Shown one piece after another: positions 35,141-42,740 of a DNA stretch of 64,000 nucleotides. Numbering within the stretch: position 1 is the stretch's first letter; every line of letters begins with the position of its first letter. Under the pieces are notes generated by a model. It made no database searches, was not told the origin of the DNA, and saw nothing but the letters and a program-made list of their open reading frames with translations. Source of the DNA: Thioclava arctica. Its GTDB lineage: Bacteria > Pseudomonadota > Alphaproteobacteria > Rhodobacterales > Rhodobacteraceae. A program made the translations under genes and the position numbers. Location: positions 186,001 through 250,000 of the forward strand of contig NZ_JBFRYC010000002.1 of NCBI RefSeq assembly GCF_040892615.1. The letters run 5' to 3'.

Positions 35141-35901
35141 GCGGCTGGATCAGCGTTACGATTTGCAAGACCAAAGGCTCGACCCCGCGCGAGGCGGGCG
35201 CGCATATGCGGGTCTGGCCCGACCGAATTGAGGGCACGATCGGCGGTGGCGCGCTGGAATGGGAGGCGATCTTGCACGCCCGCCAGATGCTAGTAACGGG
35301 GCATACTCAAACGCGGCGCAGCTTTGCGCTGGGGCCCGAATTGGGGCAATGCTGCGGGGGGGCTGTGAGCGTTGATTTCATCGCCGATGCGCCCGTTCTT
35401 GCGCCCAACGACGGGCAGCTATGGATCTGGGGGGGCGGCCATGTGGGGCGCGCGATTGCCGCCGTAATGGCCCCGTTTGAACACCGCCAGATCACGTTGA
35501 TCGACATCAGCGCCGAAAAGCTGCCCGATCCGATGCCTGCGCGCGTGTCCCCGTTGGTCGCTGCAGACCCGGTGCGCGTCGTGGCCCATGCGCCAAGCGA
35601 TGCCGAGCACATCGTCGCCACCCATTCCCACGATCTGGATTTGCGCCTGTGCGATGCGCTGTTGCATCACGGGTTTCGCTCGCTTGGATTGATCGGATCG
35701 GCCACCAAAGCCGCCCGGTTTCGCAGCCGACTTGGCGCGCTGAACCACTCAAATGCACAAATTTCGCGCATTGCCTGCCCAATAGGCGATCCAAGTCTTG
35801 GCAAGCACCCTCAAGCCATTGCTTTGGGCGTCGCCAGCGCGCTAGTGAGGGACCTGAGCGTGGAGCATGCCGCGCCAAGGGAAAGGGTGCGCGCCGGGTG
35901 A
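35137..35901 (+). CDS. xdhC: XdhC, molybdenum cofactor insertion chaperone
   Basis: A 254-residue XdhC/CoxI-family protein: N-terminal TKGSTPREAGAHMRVW and IEGTIGGGALEWEAI, then a Rossmann domain with IWGGGHVGRAIAAVM and RSLGLIGSATKAARF. XdhC binds Mo cofactor, helps its sulfuration and delivers it to XdhB. It is somewhat shorter than the R. capsulatus protein. It overlaps xdhB by 4 bases and the ABC ATPase gene by 4 bases (GTGA). Confidence 0.92.
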   Translation: MSGWISVTICKTKGSTPREAGAHMRVWPDRIEGTIGGGALEWEAILHARQMLVTGHTQTRRSFALGPELGQCCGGAVSVDFIADAPVLAPNDGQLWIWGGGHVGRAIAAVMAPFEHRQITLIDISAEKLPDPMPARVSPLVAADPVRVVAHAPSDAEHIVATHSHDLDLRLCDALLHHGFRSLGLIGSATKAARFRSRLGALNHSNAQISRIACPIGDPSLGKHPQAIALGVASALVRDLSVEHAAPRERVRAG

Positions 35902-37412
35902 GCGAGCTGCTAGAAATCGAGGGCCTGACCAAGGCCTACCCCGGGGTCGTGGCCAATGATGGCGTGGCTTTGCGGGTCCGTCCGGGTGAGGTCCATGCGC
36001 TGCTGGGCGAAAACGGCGCGGGCAAATCCACTTTGGTCAAGATGATCTACGGGCTGGTCAAACCCGATAGCGGCACGATGCAGTTTCAAGGCGCGCTCTA
36101 TGCCCCCGCCGATCCGCGCGCGGCGCGCAGCGCGGGCGTGGCGATGGTGTTCCAGCATTTTTCCTTATTCGAGGCGCTGAGCGTGGCCGAAAACGTCGCG
36201 CTTGGCATGGAAACCCCGCCGCCGATGCGCCAATTGGCGGCGAAAATCCGCGAGATTTCGACCGAATATGGGCTGCCGCTGGACCCCGCGCGTCTGGTGG
36301 GCGATCTGTCTGCGGGCGAACGCCAGCGCGTCGAGATCGTGCGCTGTTTGCTGCAAGATCCAAAGCTGCTGATCATGGACGAACCCACCAGCGTTTTGAC
36401 CCCGCAAGAGGTTGATATCCTGTTCAAAACCTTGCGCAAACTCTCGGCTGAGGGCACCGCGATTCTGTATATCTCGCACAAGCTCGAAGAGATCCGCGCG
36501 CTGTGCGAGGCGGCCACGATCCTGCGCGGCGGCAAGGTCGTGGATCACTGCAATCCACGCGAGAAGAGCGCCCGCGAGCTGGCCGAGCTGATGGTCGGCG
36601 CGGAGTTGAAAGTAACCGACCGCTCCACGCGCAAACCCGGCGATGTCGTGTTGAAAGTCACCAATCTTTCCCTGCCCCCGATGTCACAATTCGGCCCCGC
36701 ACTGAAAGAAATCGGCTTTGAATTGCGCGCGGGCGAAGTGCTGGGCATCGGTGGTGTGGCGGGCAATGGGCAAGAAGAATTGCTGGCCACGCTATCGGGC
36801 GAACGCCCCTCGAAACATGGCACAGTGCAGCTGCTGGGCGCAGACATTTCGGCGCTCGGGCCCAACGCGCGCCGTGGCATGGGGCTGCTCGCGGCGCCCG
36901 AAGAACGGCTTGGCCATGCCGCCGTGCCCGCGATGAGCCTGACCGAAAACGCGATTCTAACGGGCACGACGCGCAAGAAACTGACGCAGAATGGATTTGT
37001 CGATCAGGGCGCGGCGCGCGACTTTGCGCAAGATGTGATCACCGCCTTTGATGTGCGCACACCGGGCCCGCATGTGGCCGCGCGCGCACTTTCGGGGGGC
37101 AATTTGCAGAAATTTGTGATCGGCCGCGAGGTCTTGCAAGCGCCCGAGGTTTTGGTGGTCAATCAGCCCACATGGGGCGTCGATGCGGCAGCCGCGGCGG
37201 CGATCCGGCAGGCCTTGCTGGATCTGGCGGCGCAAGGGGCGGCGGTGATTGCGATCAGCCAAGACCTTGATGAATTGATGGAAATCGCTGATCGTTTTGC
37301 CGCGCTCAACGAAGGGCGGCTCAGCGCGCCGCGCCCAACCAAAGGGCTGAGTATCGAGGAGATCGGGCTGATGCTGGGCGGCGCGCATGGCATGCAGGAG
37401 GCGCAGATATGA
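35898..37412 (+). CDS. ABC importer ATPase, double NBD (BMP/nucleoside type)
   Basis: A 504-residue ATPase with two nucleotide-binding domains. NBD1 is canonical: GENGAGKST, LSAGERQRVEI, LLIMDEPTSVL. NBD2 is degenerate (GGVAGNGQEEL for Walker A, LSGGNLQKFVIGRE, VNQPTWGVD with Gln in place of the catalytic Glu), as is usual in the BmpA-NupABC type. GTG start at 35898 overlaps the xdhC stop. With two permeases and a BMP-family receptor it forms a carbohydrate-uptake-2-like importer for nucleosides or nucleobases; linkage to xdhABC suggests a purine. Confidence 0.92.
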   Translation: MSELLEIEGLTKAYPGVVANDGVALRVRPGEVHALLGENGAGKSTLVKMIYGLVKPDSGTMQFQGALYAPADPRAARSAGVAMVFQHFSLFEALSVAENVALGMETPPPMRQLAAKIREISTEYGLPLDPARLVGDLSAGERQRVEIVRCLLQDPKLLIMDEPTSVLTPQEVDILFKTLRKLSAEGTAILYISHKLEEIRALCEAATILRGGKVVDHCNPREKSARELAELMVGAELKVTDRSTRKPGDVVLKVTNLSLPPMSQFGPALKEIGFELRAGEVLGIGGVAGNGQEELLATLSGERPSKHGTVQLLGADISALGPNARRGMGLLAAPEERLGHAAVPAMSLTENAILTGTTRKKLTQNGFVDQGAARDFAQDVITAFDVRTPGPHVAARALSGGNLQKFVIGREVLQAPEVLVVNQPTWGVDAAAAAAIRQALLDLAAQGAAVIAISQDLDELMEIADRFAALNEGRLSAPRPTKGLSIEEIGLMLGGAHGMQEAQI

Positions 37413-38491
37413 TCACCCTGATCCGCCGCCCGAACCCCGCAAAGTTCTGGACCTATGCCACGCCGATCGTCGCCGTTATCGCAACAATGATTGCGGGCGG
37501 ATTGCTGTTTGCACTTCTGGGAAAGCCACCAATTGAGGCGATCCGCGTGATCTTTTGGGATCCGCTTTTCGGCGCGAATGCGGGCTATTTCCGCGGCCAG
37601 CTTTTGGTCAAGGCCGGCCCCCTGATCCTGATCGCAAGCGGCTTGGCCGTGGGCTTTCGTGCTGGCATCTGGAATATCGGCGCTGAGGGACAATACATCA
37701 TGGGGGCGCTGGCCTCGGCTTGGTTGGCGCTGCATATCTATCCCGCTGAAAGTCATTGGCTTTTCCCTGCCATGATCGTGCTCGGAGCGCTTGGTGGTTT
37801 GCTTTGGGCGATGATCCCGGCACTGCTGAAAGTGTGGTTCGGCACCTCGGAAATTCTGGTGTCGCTCATGCTGGTTTATGTAGCGGAAAACCTGCTGGCT
37901 TACATGGCCTTCGGACCACTCAAGAACCCCGAGGGCTATGGCTTTCCCGGCTCGCGCAACCTGCAAAGCTACCCTTCGGCCCATAACACCGATCTGATCG
38001 CAGGCACGGGGCTGCATTGGGGGGTGGTCACGGCCTTTATTGCCGTTATCGCAACCTATATCCTGATGCACCGCCACATCATGGGCTTTCGCATACGCGT
38101 TGCAGGCGAAGCGCCGCGCGCTGCCCGGTTTGCCGGTGTCGTCCCGGCGCGTCTGGTGGTGTTTTGCCTTGGGCTGGCAGGCGCTTTCGCAGGGCTTGCC
38201 GGGATGTTTGAGGTCTCGGGCCCCTCGGGGCAAATCACCGACAGTTTCAATGTGGGCTACGGCTTTACCGCGATCATCGTGGCGTTTCTGGGCCGTCTGC
38301 ACCCGATCGGCATCTTGCTGGCAGGCTTGCTGATGGCGCTGACCTATATCGGGGGTGACATGGCGCAGCTGACACTGGGGCTGCCCTCGGCGGCAATCCA
38401 GGTGTTTCAGGGGATGTTGCTGTTTTTCTTGCTCGGGTTTGACGTGCTCACCAACTTTCGCATCCGTCTGGGCCGGAAGGCGGTGGCATGA
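37409..38491 (+). CDS. ABC importer permease 1 (BMP/nucleoside type)
   Basis: A 360-residue permease with about ten membrane segments, of the BPD_transp_2 (LivH/RbsC-like) fold; GFRAGIWNIGAEGQYIMGAL is the characteristic early motif and FAGVVPARLVVFCLGLAGAFAG the cytoplasmic-loop region. It overlaps the ATPase gene by 4 bases and the next small gene by 4 bases. Confidence 0.92.
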   Translation: MITLIRRPNPAKFWTYATPIVAVIATMIAGGLLFALLGKPPIEAIRVIFWDPLFGANAGYFRGQLLVKAGPLILIASGLAVGFRAGIWNIGAEGQYIMGALASAWLALHIYPAESHWLFPAMIVLGALGGLLWAMIPALLKVWFGTSEILVSLMLVYVAENLLAYMAFGPLKNPEGYGFPGSRNLQSYPSAHNTDLIAGTGLHWGVVTAFIAVIATYILMHRHIMGFRIRVAGEAPRAARFAGVVPARLVVFCLGLAGAFAGLAGMFEVSGPSGQITDSFNVGYGFTAIIVAFLGRLHPIGILLAGLLMALTYIGGDMAQLTLGLPSAAIQVFQGMLLFFLLGFDVLTNFRIRLGRKAVA

Positions 38492-38820
38492 AGAAACTCC
38501 CCTCTTTGCATATTCCCGTTCTCGCGCTGGCAGGTCTGCTGGCGGGGTTGGGGCTGTGGTATGCCTTGGCGCTGATGAATGCGCTTTGGGTGCTGGTCGT
38601 GGTCGGGATCGTGCTGATCCTCGTTCTCGAAGCCATGGCGCGGGTGACGCAGGCGCTGATGGCGCGCGTCGGAGCACGTGGTGAGGGACCAAGCCCGCAC
38701 ATGCCCCATCTGCGGGGCCGCGAGCGCTATGTCGCAGTCGCGGGGCTGGTCGTGGGACTTATCTGCGGCTACGCCTTCTGGGGACCGGTGCTGATCTGGG
38801 GACAAGGGGGCGGCGCATGA
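38488..38820 (+). CDS. Small membrane protein between the two importer permeases
   Basis: A 110-residue protein with three hydrophobic segments (about residues 10-28, 32-52 and 82-104) and a basic, Pro-rich loop (ARGEGPSPHMPHLRGRERY) between the second and third. Its ATG overlaps permease 1 (4 bases) and its stop overlaps permease 2 (4 bases), so its translation is coupled to both. I do not recognise it; the position predicts an accessory subunit or assembly factor of the importer. The overlapping frame and codon use argue against chance. Confidence 0.7.
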   Translation: MKKLPSLHIPVLALAGLLAGLGLWYALALMNALWVLVVVGIVLILVLEAMARVTQALMARVGARGEGPSPHMPHLRGRERYVAVAGLVVGLICGYAFWGPVLIWGQGGGA

Positions 38821-39749
38821 CGATCGGCGGGATTGATATCATTGGCCTGACGGCGATGCTGATGGGGGCCTCAACGCCGGTCTTGCTGGCCGCGACGGGC
38901 GAGTTGGTGGCCGAGAAGTCGGGCGTTCTCAACCTTGGGGTCGAGGGCATGATGATCATGGGCGCGGTCGCAGGCTTTGCGGCGGCTGTGGCTACGGGCA
39001 ACCCGGTTCTGGGCTTTATTGCGGGCGCGCTGGCCGGGGCGTTGATGGCTCTGCTGTTCGCGTTCCTCACGCAGATTTTCTTGTCAAATCAGGTTGCTAC
39101 GGGGTTGGCGCTGACCTTGTTCGGGCTGGGCCTCAGTGCGCTGATTGGCAAGGGCTATGAGGGCGTGCGCCCGCCCCCCACCGCCAAGCTGGATTTCGGA
39201 CCACTCGCGGATATTCCGGTGATCGGGCCGATTTTGTTTTCCCATGACTGGATCGTGTATCTTTCGCTGCTGCTTGTCGCGGTGGTCTGGTTCGTGCTGC
39301 GCTACACCCGCGCCGGGTTGATCCTGCGCGCGGTCGGCGAAAGCCATGACGCGGCCCATGCGCTGGGCTATCGCGTGGTCGCCGTGCGCTTTGCCGCGCT
39401 GGGGTTTGGTGGGGCGCTGGCCGGTCTGGGGGGCGCGTATCTCAGCCTCGTGCGAGTGCCACAATGGACCGAGGGCATGACCGCAGGCGCGGGTTGGATC
39501 GCGTTGGCCATCGTCGTGTTTGCCAGCTGGCGCCCGTGGCGGGTGCTGCTGGGGGCCTATATGTTTGGCGGCATCACCGCGTTGCAATTGCAACTGCAAG
39601 CGGCGGGCTATGCCATTCCCGTTCATATCCTGTCGATGGCGCCTTATGTGATCACCATCATCGTATTGGTGATCTTGTCCGCCCTTCACCGCCATGGCGT
39701 GCAGGCCGCCCCTGCCAGCCTTGGCAAATCCTTCCACGCCTCAAGCTGA
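38817..39749 (+). CDS. ABC importer permease 2 (BMP/nucleoside type)
   Basis: A 310-residue permease with eight to ten membrane segments; VAEKSGVLNLGVEGMMIMGAVAGF is the family motif matching permease 1, and RAVGESHDAAHALGYRV the EAA-like loop that contacts the ATPase. It forms the heterodimeric channel with permease 1. It ends 54 bases before the receptor gene. Confidence 0.93.
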   Translation: MTIGGIDIIGLTAMLMGASTPVLLAATGELVAEKSGVLNLGVEGMMIMGAVAGFAAAVATGNPVLGFIAGALAGALMALLFAFLTQIFLSNQVATGLALTLFGLGLSALIGKGYEGVRPPPTAKLDFGPLADIPVIGPILFSHDWIVYLSLLLVAVVWFVLRYTRAGLILRAVGESHDAAHALGYRVVAVRFAALGFGGALAGLGGAYLSLVRVPQWTEGMTAGAGWIALAIVVFASWRPWRVLLGAYMFGGITALQLQLQAAGYAIPVHILSMAPYVITIIVLVILSALHRHGVQAAPASLGKSFHASS

Positions 39750-39802
39750 GGCATTTATCCACAGGGCTCATGAGAGGCCCGCAACCAACCTGGAGTAGCT
39801 TG

Positions 39803-40888
39803 ATGAACCGCAGATCATTCCTGAAAACCACTGCCGCGACCACCCTGGTCGCCGGTGTCGGCCTGCCCGCATTCGCCGCCGACGAACCGCTGAAAATCGG
39901 CTTTATCTATGTCGGCCCGGTGGGCGATATGGGTTGGTCCTATCAGCACGATCAAGGCCGCAAGGCGATTGAGGAAAAATACGGCGACAAGGTGAAAACC
40001 TCGTTCATCGAGAACGTCCCCGAAGGCCCCGATGCCGAGCGCGCTCTGACCCAACTGGCGCTGGCGGGCAACAAGCTGATCTTTGCGACCTCGTTTGGCT
40101 TCATGGATGCCACCGTCAACGTCGCCAAGAAATTCCCCGATGTGAAATTTGAACACGCCACCGGTTATAAGCGTGCCGATAACCTCGCGACCTATGATGC
40201 GAAATTCTATCAGGGCCGCGCGATTCAGGGCACCATCGGCGGGCGCATGACCAAGACCAACAAGATCGGCTATATCGGTTCCTTCCCGATCCCCGAGGTC
40301 TATCAGGGCATCAACGCCGCCTATCTCGCCGCGAAAAAGGTCAACCCCGATGTCGAGATGAAAGTCGTCTGGGCTTACACTTGGTTCGACCCCGCAAAAG
40401 AGGCCGATGCCGCCGCCGCCCTGATCGCCGATGGCGTGGACGTGCTGCTGCAACACACCGATTCCACCGCACCCCAAGCCAAGGCGCAAGAGGCGGGCAA
40501 CGTGATCACCTTCGGTCAGGCCTCGGATATGTCGAGCTTCGCCCCCAAACCGCGTGTCTCTTCGACGATCGACAACTGGGCCCCCTATTACATCAAGCGC
40601 GCAGGCGAGATGATGGATGGCAGCTGGAAATCCGAAGCCACCTGGGGCGGGATCGACACCGGCATGGTCGAGATCGGCGAAATTTCCGACGCGGTTCCCG
40701 CCGAGGTGAAGGCCGAAGCGCTCAAGCTGAAAGACGATATCGCCTCGGGCGCGGTGCATCCCTTTGCAGGCCCGTTGAACAAGCAAGACGGCAGCGTCTT
40801 CTTGGCTGATGGCGAAATGGCCACCGACGAGCAATTGCAATCCATGACCTTCTACGTCGAAGGCATCACCGCAGAAGCTCCCAAGTAA
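39803..40888 (+). CDS. BMP-family substrate-binding protein
   Basis: A 361-residue periplasmic receptor with a signal peptide carrying MNRRSFLKTTAATTLVAG (twin Arg, possible Tat export; cleavage near AFA-AD). The mature part begins PLKIGFIYVGPVGDMGWSY, typical of the BMP/PnrA-like fold that binds nucleosides. Linkage to xdhABC predicts a purine base or nucleoside as ligand. The start is supported by TGGAG ten bases upstream. It follows permease 2 by 54 bases, enough for a separate or boosted transcript, as usual for receptor genes. Confidence 0.93.
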   Translation: MNRRSFLKTTAATTLVAGVGLPAFAADEPLKIGFIYVGPVGDMGWSYQHDQGRKAIEEKYGDKVKTSFIENVPEGPDAERALTQLALAGNKLIFATSFGFMDATVNVAKKFPDVKFEHATGYKRADNLATYDAKFYQGRAIQGTIGGRMTKTNKIGYIGSFPIPEVYQGINAAYLAAKKVNPDVEMKVVWAYTWFDPAKEADAAAALIADGVDVLLQHTDSTAPQAKAQEAGNVITFGQASDMSSFAPKPRVSSTIDNWAPYYIKRAGEMMDGSWKSEATWGGIDTGMVEIGEISDAVPAEVKAEALKLKDDIASGAVHPFAGPLNKQDGSVFLADGEMATDEQLQSMTFYVEGITAEAPK

Positions 40889-40912
40889 GGCAAACTTACT
40901 GACACAATTACG

Positions 40913-40941
40913 AAAGGCCGGCCTATGCGCCGGCCTTTTTC
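40913..40941 (+). terminator. Rho-independent terminator after the importer operon
   Basis: AAAGGCCGGC / GCCGGCCTTTTT: 7-bp GC stem GGCCGGC (40916-40922) / GCCGGCC (40929-40935), 6-base loop and T run. Confidence 0.9.
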
Positions 40942-41016
40942 CGTCAATTCCCCGTATGATGCGCGATCACATTCTCGTCAGACTTGTCGCTAAGCCAGTT
41001 TGCGCGCAATGATGGC

Positions 41017-41052
41017 TTGACCGGCGCGCCTGACACATTCAAGAATATGAAT
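41017..41052 (+). promoter_or_regulatory. sqr promoter with SqrR/BigR-type operator
   Basis: A -35 box TTGACC (41017-41022) is followed, at 17-18 bases, by an AT-rich -10 region (AAGAAT, 41041-41046). Over it lies an exact ATTC-N8-GAAT palindrome (41037-41052), the operator motif described for the R. capsulatus sulfide-responsive repressor SqrR and related BigR proteins. Repressor bound here would cover the -10 box; persulfide would relieve it. The regulator gene itself is not in this window. Confidence 0.75.
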
Positions 41053-41107
41053 TCAACGGATGGTCAAGCACGAAACTGACATTCGGGTAACGGGAGGGAC
41101 TAACAGT

Positions 41108-42397
41108 ATGGCACATATCGTGGTACTTGGCGCTGGCCTTGGCGGCGCTATCATGGCTTACGAGCTGCGCGATCAAGTTCGCAAAGAAGACGAAATCACC
41201 GTCATCACCAAAGAGGCGAAATACCACTTTGTGCCATCCAACCCTTGGGTTGCTGTTGGCTGGCGTGACCGCAAGGACATTACGGTCGATCTAGCGCCGA
41301 CGATGAAGCGCAAGAATATCAACTTCATCCCGGTTGGCGCCAAGCGCGTGCATCCCGATGACAACAAGGTCGAGCTCGATGACGGGCGCGAGATCAGCTA
41401 CGATTATATCGTGCTGGCGACCGGCCCCGAGCTGGCCTTTGACGAGATCGAGGGCCTTGGCCCCGAGGGCTTTACCCATTCGGTTTGCCATATCGATCAC
41501 GCCGAAGCGGCGAAGCTCGACTTTGATAAATTCTGCAAAAACCCCGGCCCGATCATCGTGGGCGCGGTGCAGGGTGCCTCGTGCTTTGGCCCGGCCTATG
41601 AGTTCTGCTTCATTCTGGATACCGCGCTGCGCCGCGCCAAGATCCGCGATCAGGTACCGATCACCTTCGTAACCTCGGAACCCTATGTCGGACACCTTGG
41701 CCTTGATGGCGTGGGCGACACCAAGGGTCTGCTGGAATCCGAGATGCGCAACAAGCACATCAAATGGATGACCTCGAGCCGCGTGAAAAAGGTCGAAGAC
41801 GGCACGATGCATGTCGAAGAGATCGCCGATGACGGGTCGATCAAGGCAACCCATGAGATGCCGTTCAAATACTCGATGATGTTGCCGCCCTTCCGTGGCA
41901 TTCCCGCGGTCATGGGCCTTGAGGGCCTTGTGAACCCGCGCGGCTTCGTCATCGTGGACAAGCATCAGCGCAACCCGAAATACCAAAACGTGTTCGGGAT
42001 CGGCGTGGGCATCGCGATTCCGCCGATGGGCCCGACCCCGGTGCCCTGTGGCGTACCAAAGACCGGTTTCATGATCGAATCGATGGTCACCGCGACCGCC
42101 CATAACCTGGGCAATATCGTGCGCGGCAAGGAACCGGACGAAACCGGCACCTGGAACGCAATCTGTCTTGCTGACTTTGGCGATAGCGGAATCGCCTTTG
42201 TTGCCCAGCCGCAATTGCCGCCGCGCAATGTGAACTGGTCGAGCCAGGGCAAATGGGTTCACCTCGCCAAGATCGGCTTTGAGAAATACTTCATGCGCAA
42301 ACTGCGCAAAGGCACGTCCGAGCCGTTCTATGAGAAATTCGGGATGAAGATTTTGGGCATCGACAAGCTCAAGGCCGTCAAAAAGACCGACGCCTAA
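41108..42397 (+). CDS. sqr: Sulfide:quinone oxidoreductase
   Basis: A 429-residue flavoprotein that oxidises sulfide to polysulfide and reduces ubiquinone at the membrane. N-terminal Rossmann motif VVLGAGLGG, second dinucleotide region GAVQGASCFGP, and C-terminal SSQGKWVHLAKIGFEKYF for membrane association. The three catalytic cysteines are C127, C159 and C353, identical in number to R. capsulatus SQR, so it should be active. The ATG at 41108 has GGGAGGG upstream. It has its own promoter with a sulfide-type operator and its own terminator. Either respiratory sulfide use or detoxification is possible. Confidence 0.95.
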   Translation: MAHIVVLGAGLGGAIMAYELRDQVRKEDEITVITKEAKYHFVPSNPWVAVGWRDRKDITVDLAPTMKRKNINFIPVGAKRVHPDDNKVELDDGREISYDYIVLATGPELAFDEIEGLGPEGFTHSVCHIDHAEAAKLDFDKFCKNPGPIIVGAVQGASCFGPAYEFCFILDTALRRAKIRDQVPITFVTSEPYVGHLGLDGVGDTKGLLESEMRNKHIKWMTSSRVKKVEDGTMHVEEIADDGSIKATHEMPFKYSMMLPPFRGIPAVMGLEGLVNPRGFVIVDKHQRNPKYQNVFGIGVGIAIPPMGPTPVPCGVPKTGFMIESMVTATAHNLGNIVRGKEPDETGTWNAICLADFGDSGIAFVAQPQLPPRNVNWSSQGKWVHLAKIGFEKYFMRKLRKGTSEPFYEKFGMKILGIDKLKAVKKTDA

Positions 42398-42418
42398 GCG
42401 CGCCACATCCAATCAACG

Positions 42419-42446
42419 AAAGGCGGGCCTCGGTCCGCCTTTTTTC
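42419..42446 (+). terminator. Rho-independent terminator of sqr
   Basis: AAAGGCGG (42419-42426) / CCGCCTTT (42435-42442) with an 8-base loop and a T run. Confidence 0.88.
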
Positions 42447-42527
42447 ATGCGGGGCCCACAAAGACCGCCACGAATGCAGAAAAACGACGCAAGCGCCGTT
42501 TTGTCTGATCCGCAAAGAGGGGATAAG

Positions 42528-42604
42528 TGGTGGCGAGGGGGGGACTTGAACCCCCGACCCCACGATTATGAGTCGTGTGCTCTAACCAGCTGAGCTACCT
42601 AGCC
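42528..42604 (-). tRNA. tRNA-Met (CAU), CCA encoded
   Basis: A 77-base cloverleaf on the minus strand: acceptor GGCTAGG/CCTCGCC, D arm AGCTCAGCTGGTTAGAGC, anticodon stem CACGA/TCGTG around CTCATAA (anticodon CAT), T arm GGGGGTTCAAGTCCCCC, and genomic CCA at 42530-42528. The acceptor has one U4-C69 mismatch. The G1-C72 pair and the anticodon stem lacking three GC pairs argue for elongator rather than initiator Met; a tRNA-Ile2 (lysidine) reading is possible but less likely. Confidence 0.93.
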
Positions 42605-42740
42605 ACTGCGTGCGCTAACTAGGCAAACCCGCCCCCCCCGTCAAGGGCGTTTTGCACGAAAACGACCTCCCCCGCTGCGTCAGATTGGCGATTGGCGAAT
42701 GCGCGGCCAGCCGCTAGGCATGAGGAGACAAGGAGATATC

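Noticed and set aside
42528..42604. tRNA as an integration site of a mobile island
   Set aside because: No integrase, no duplicated tRNA end and ordinary genes on both sides.
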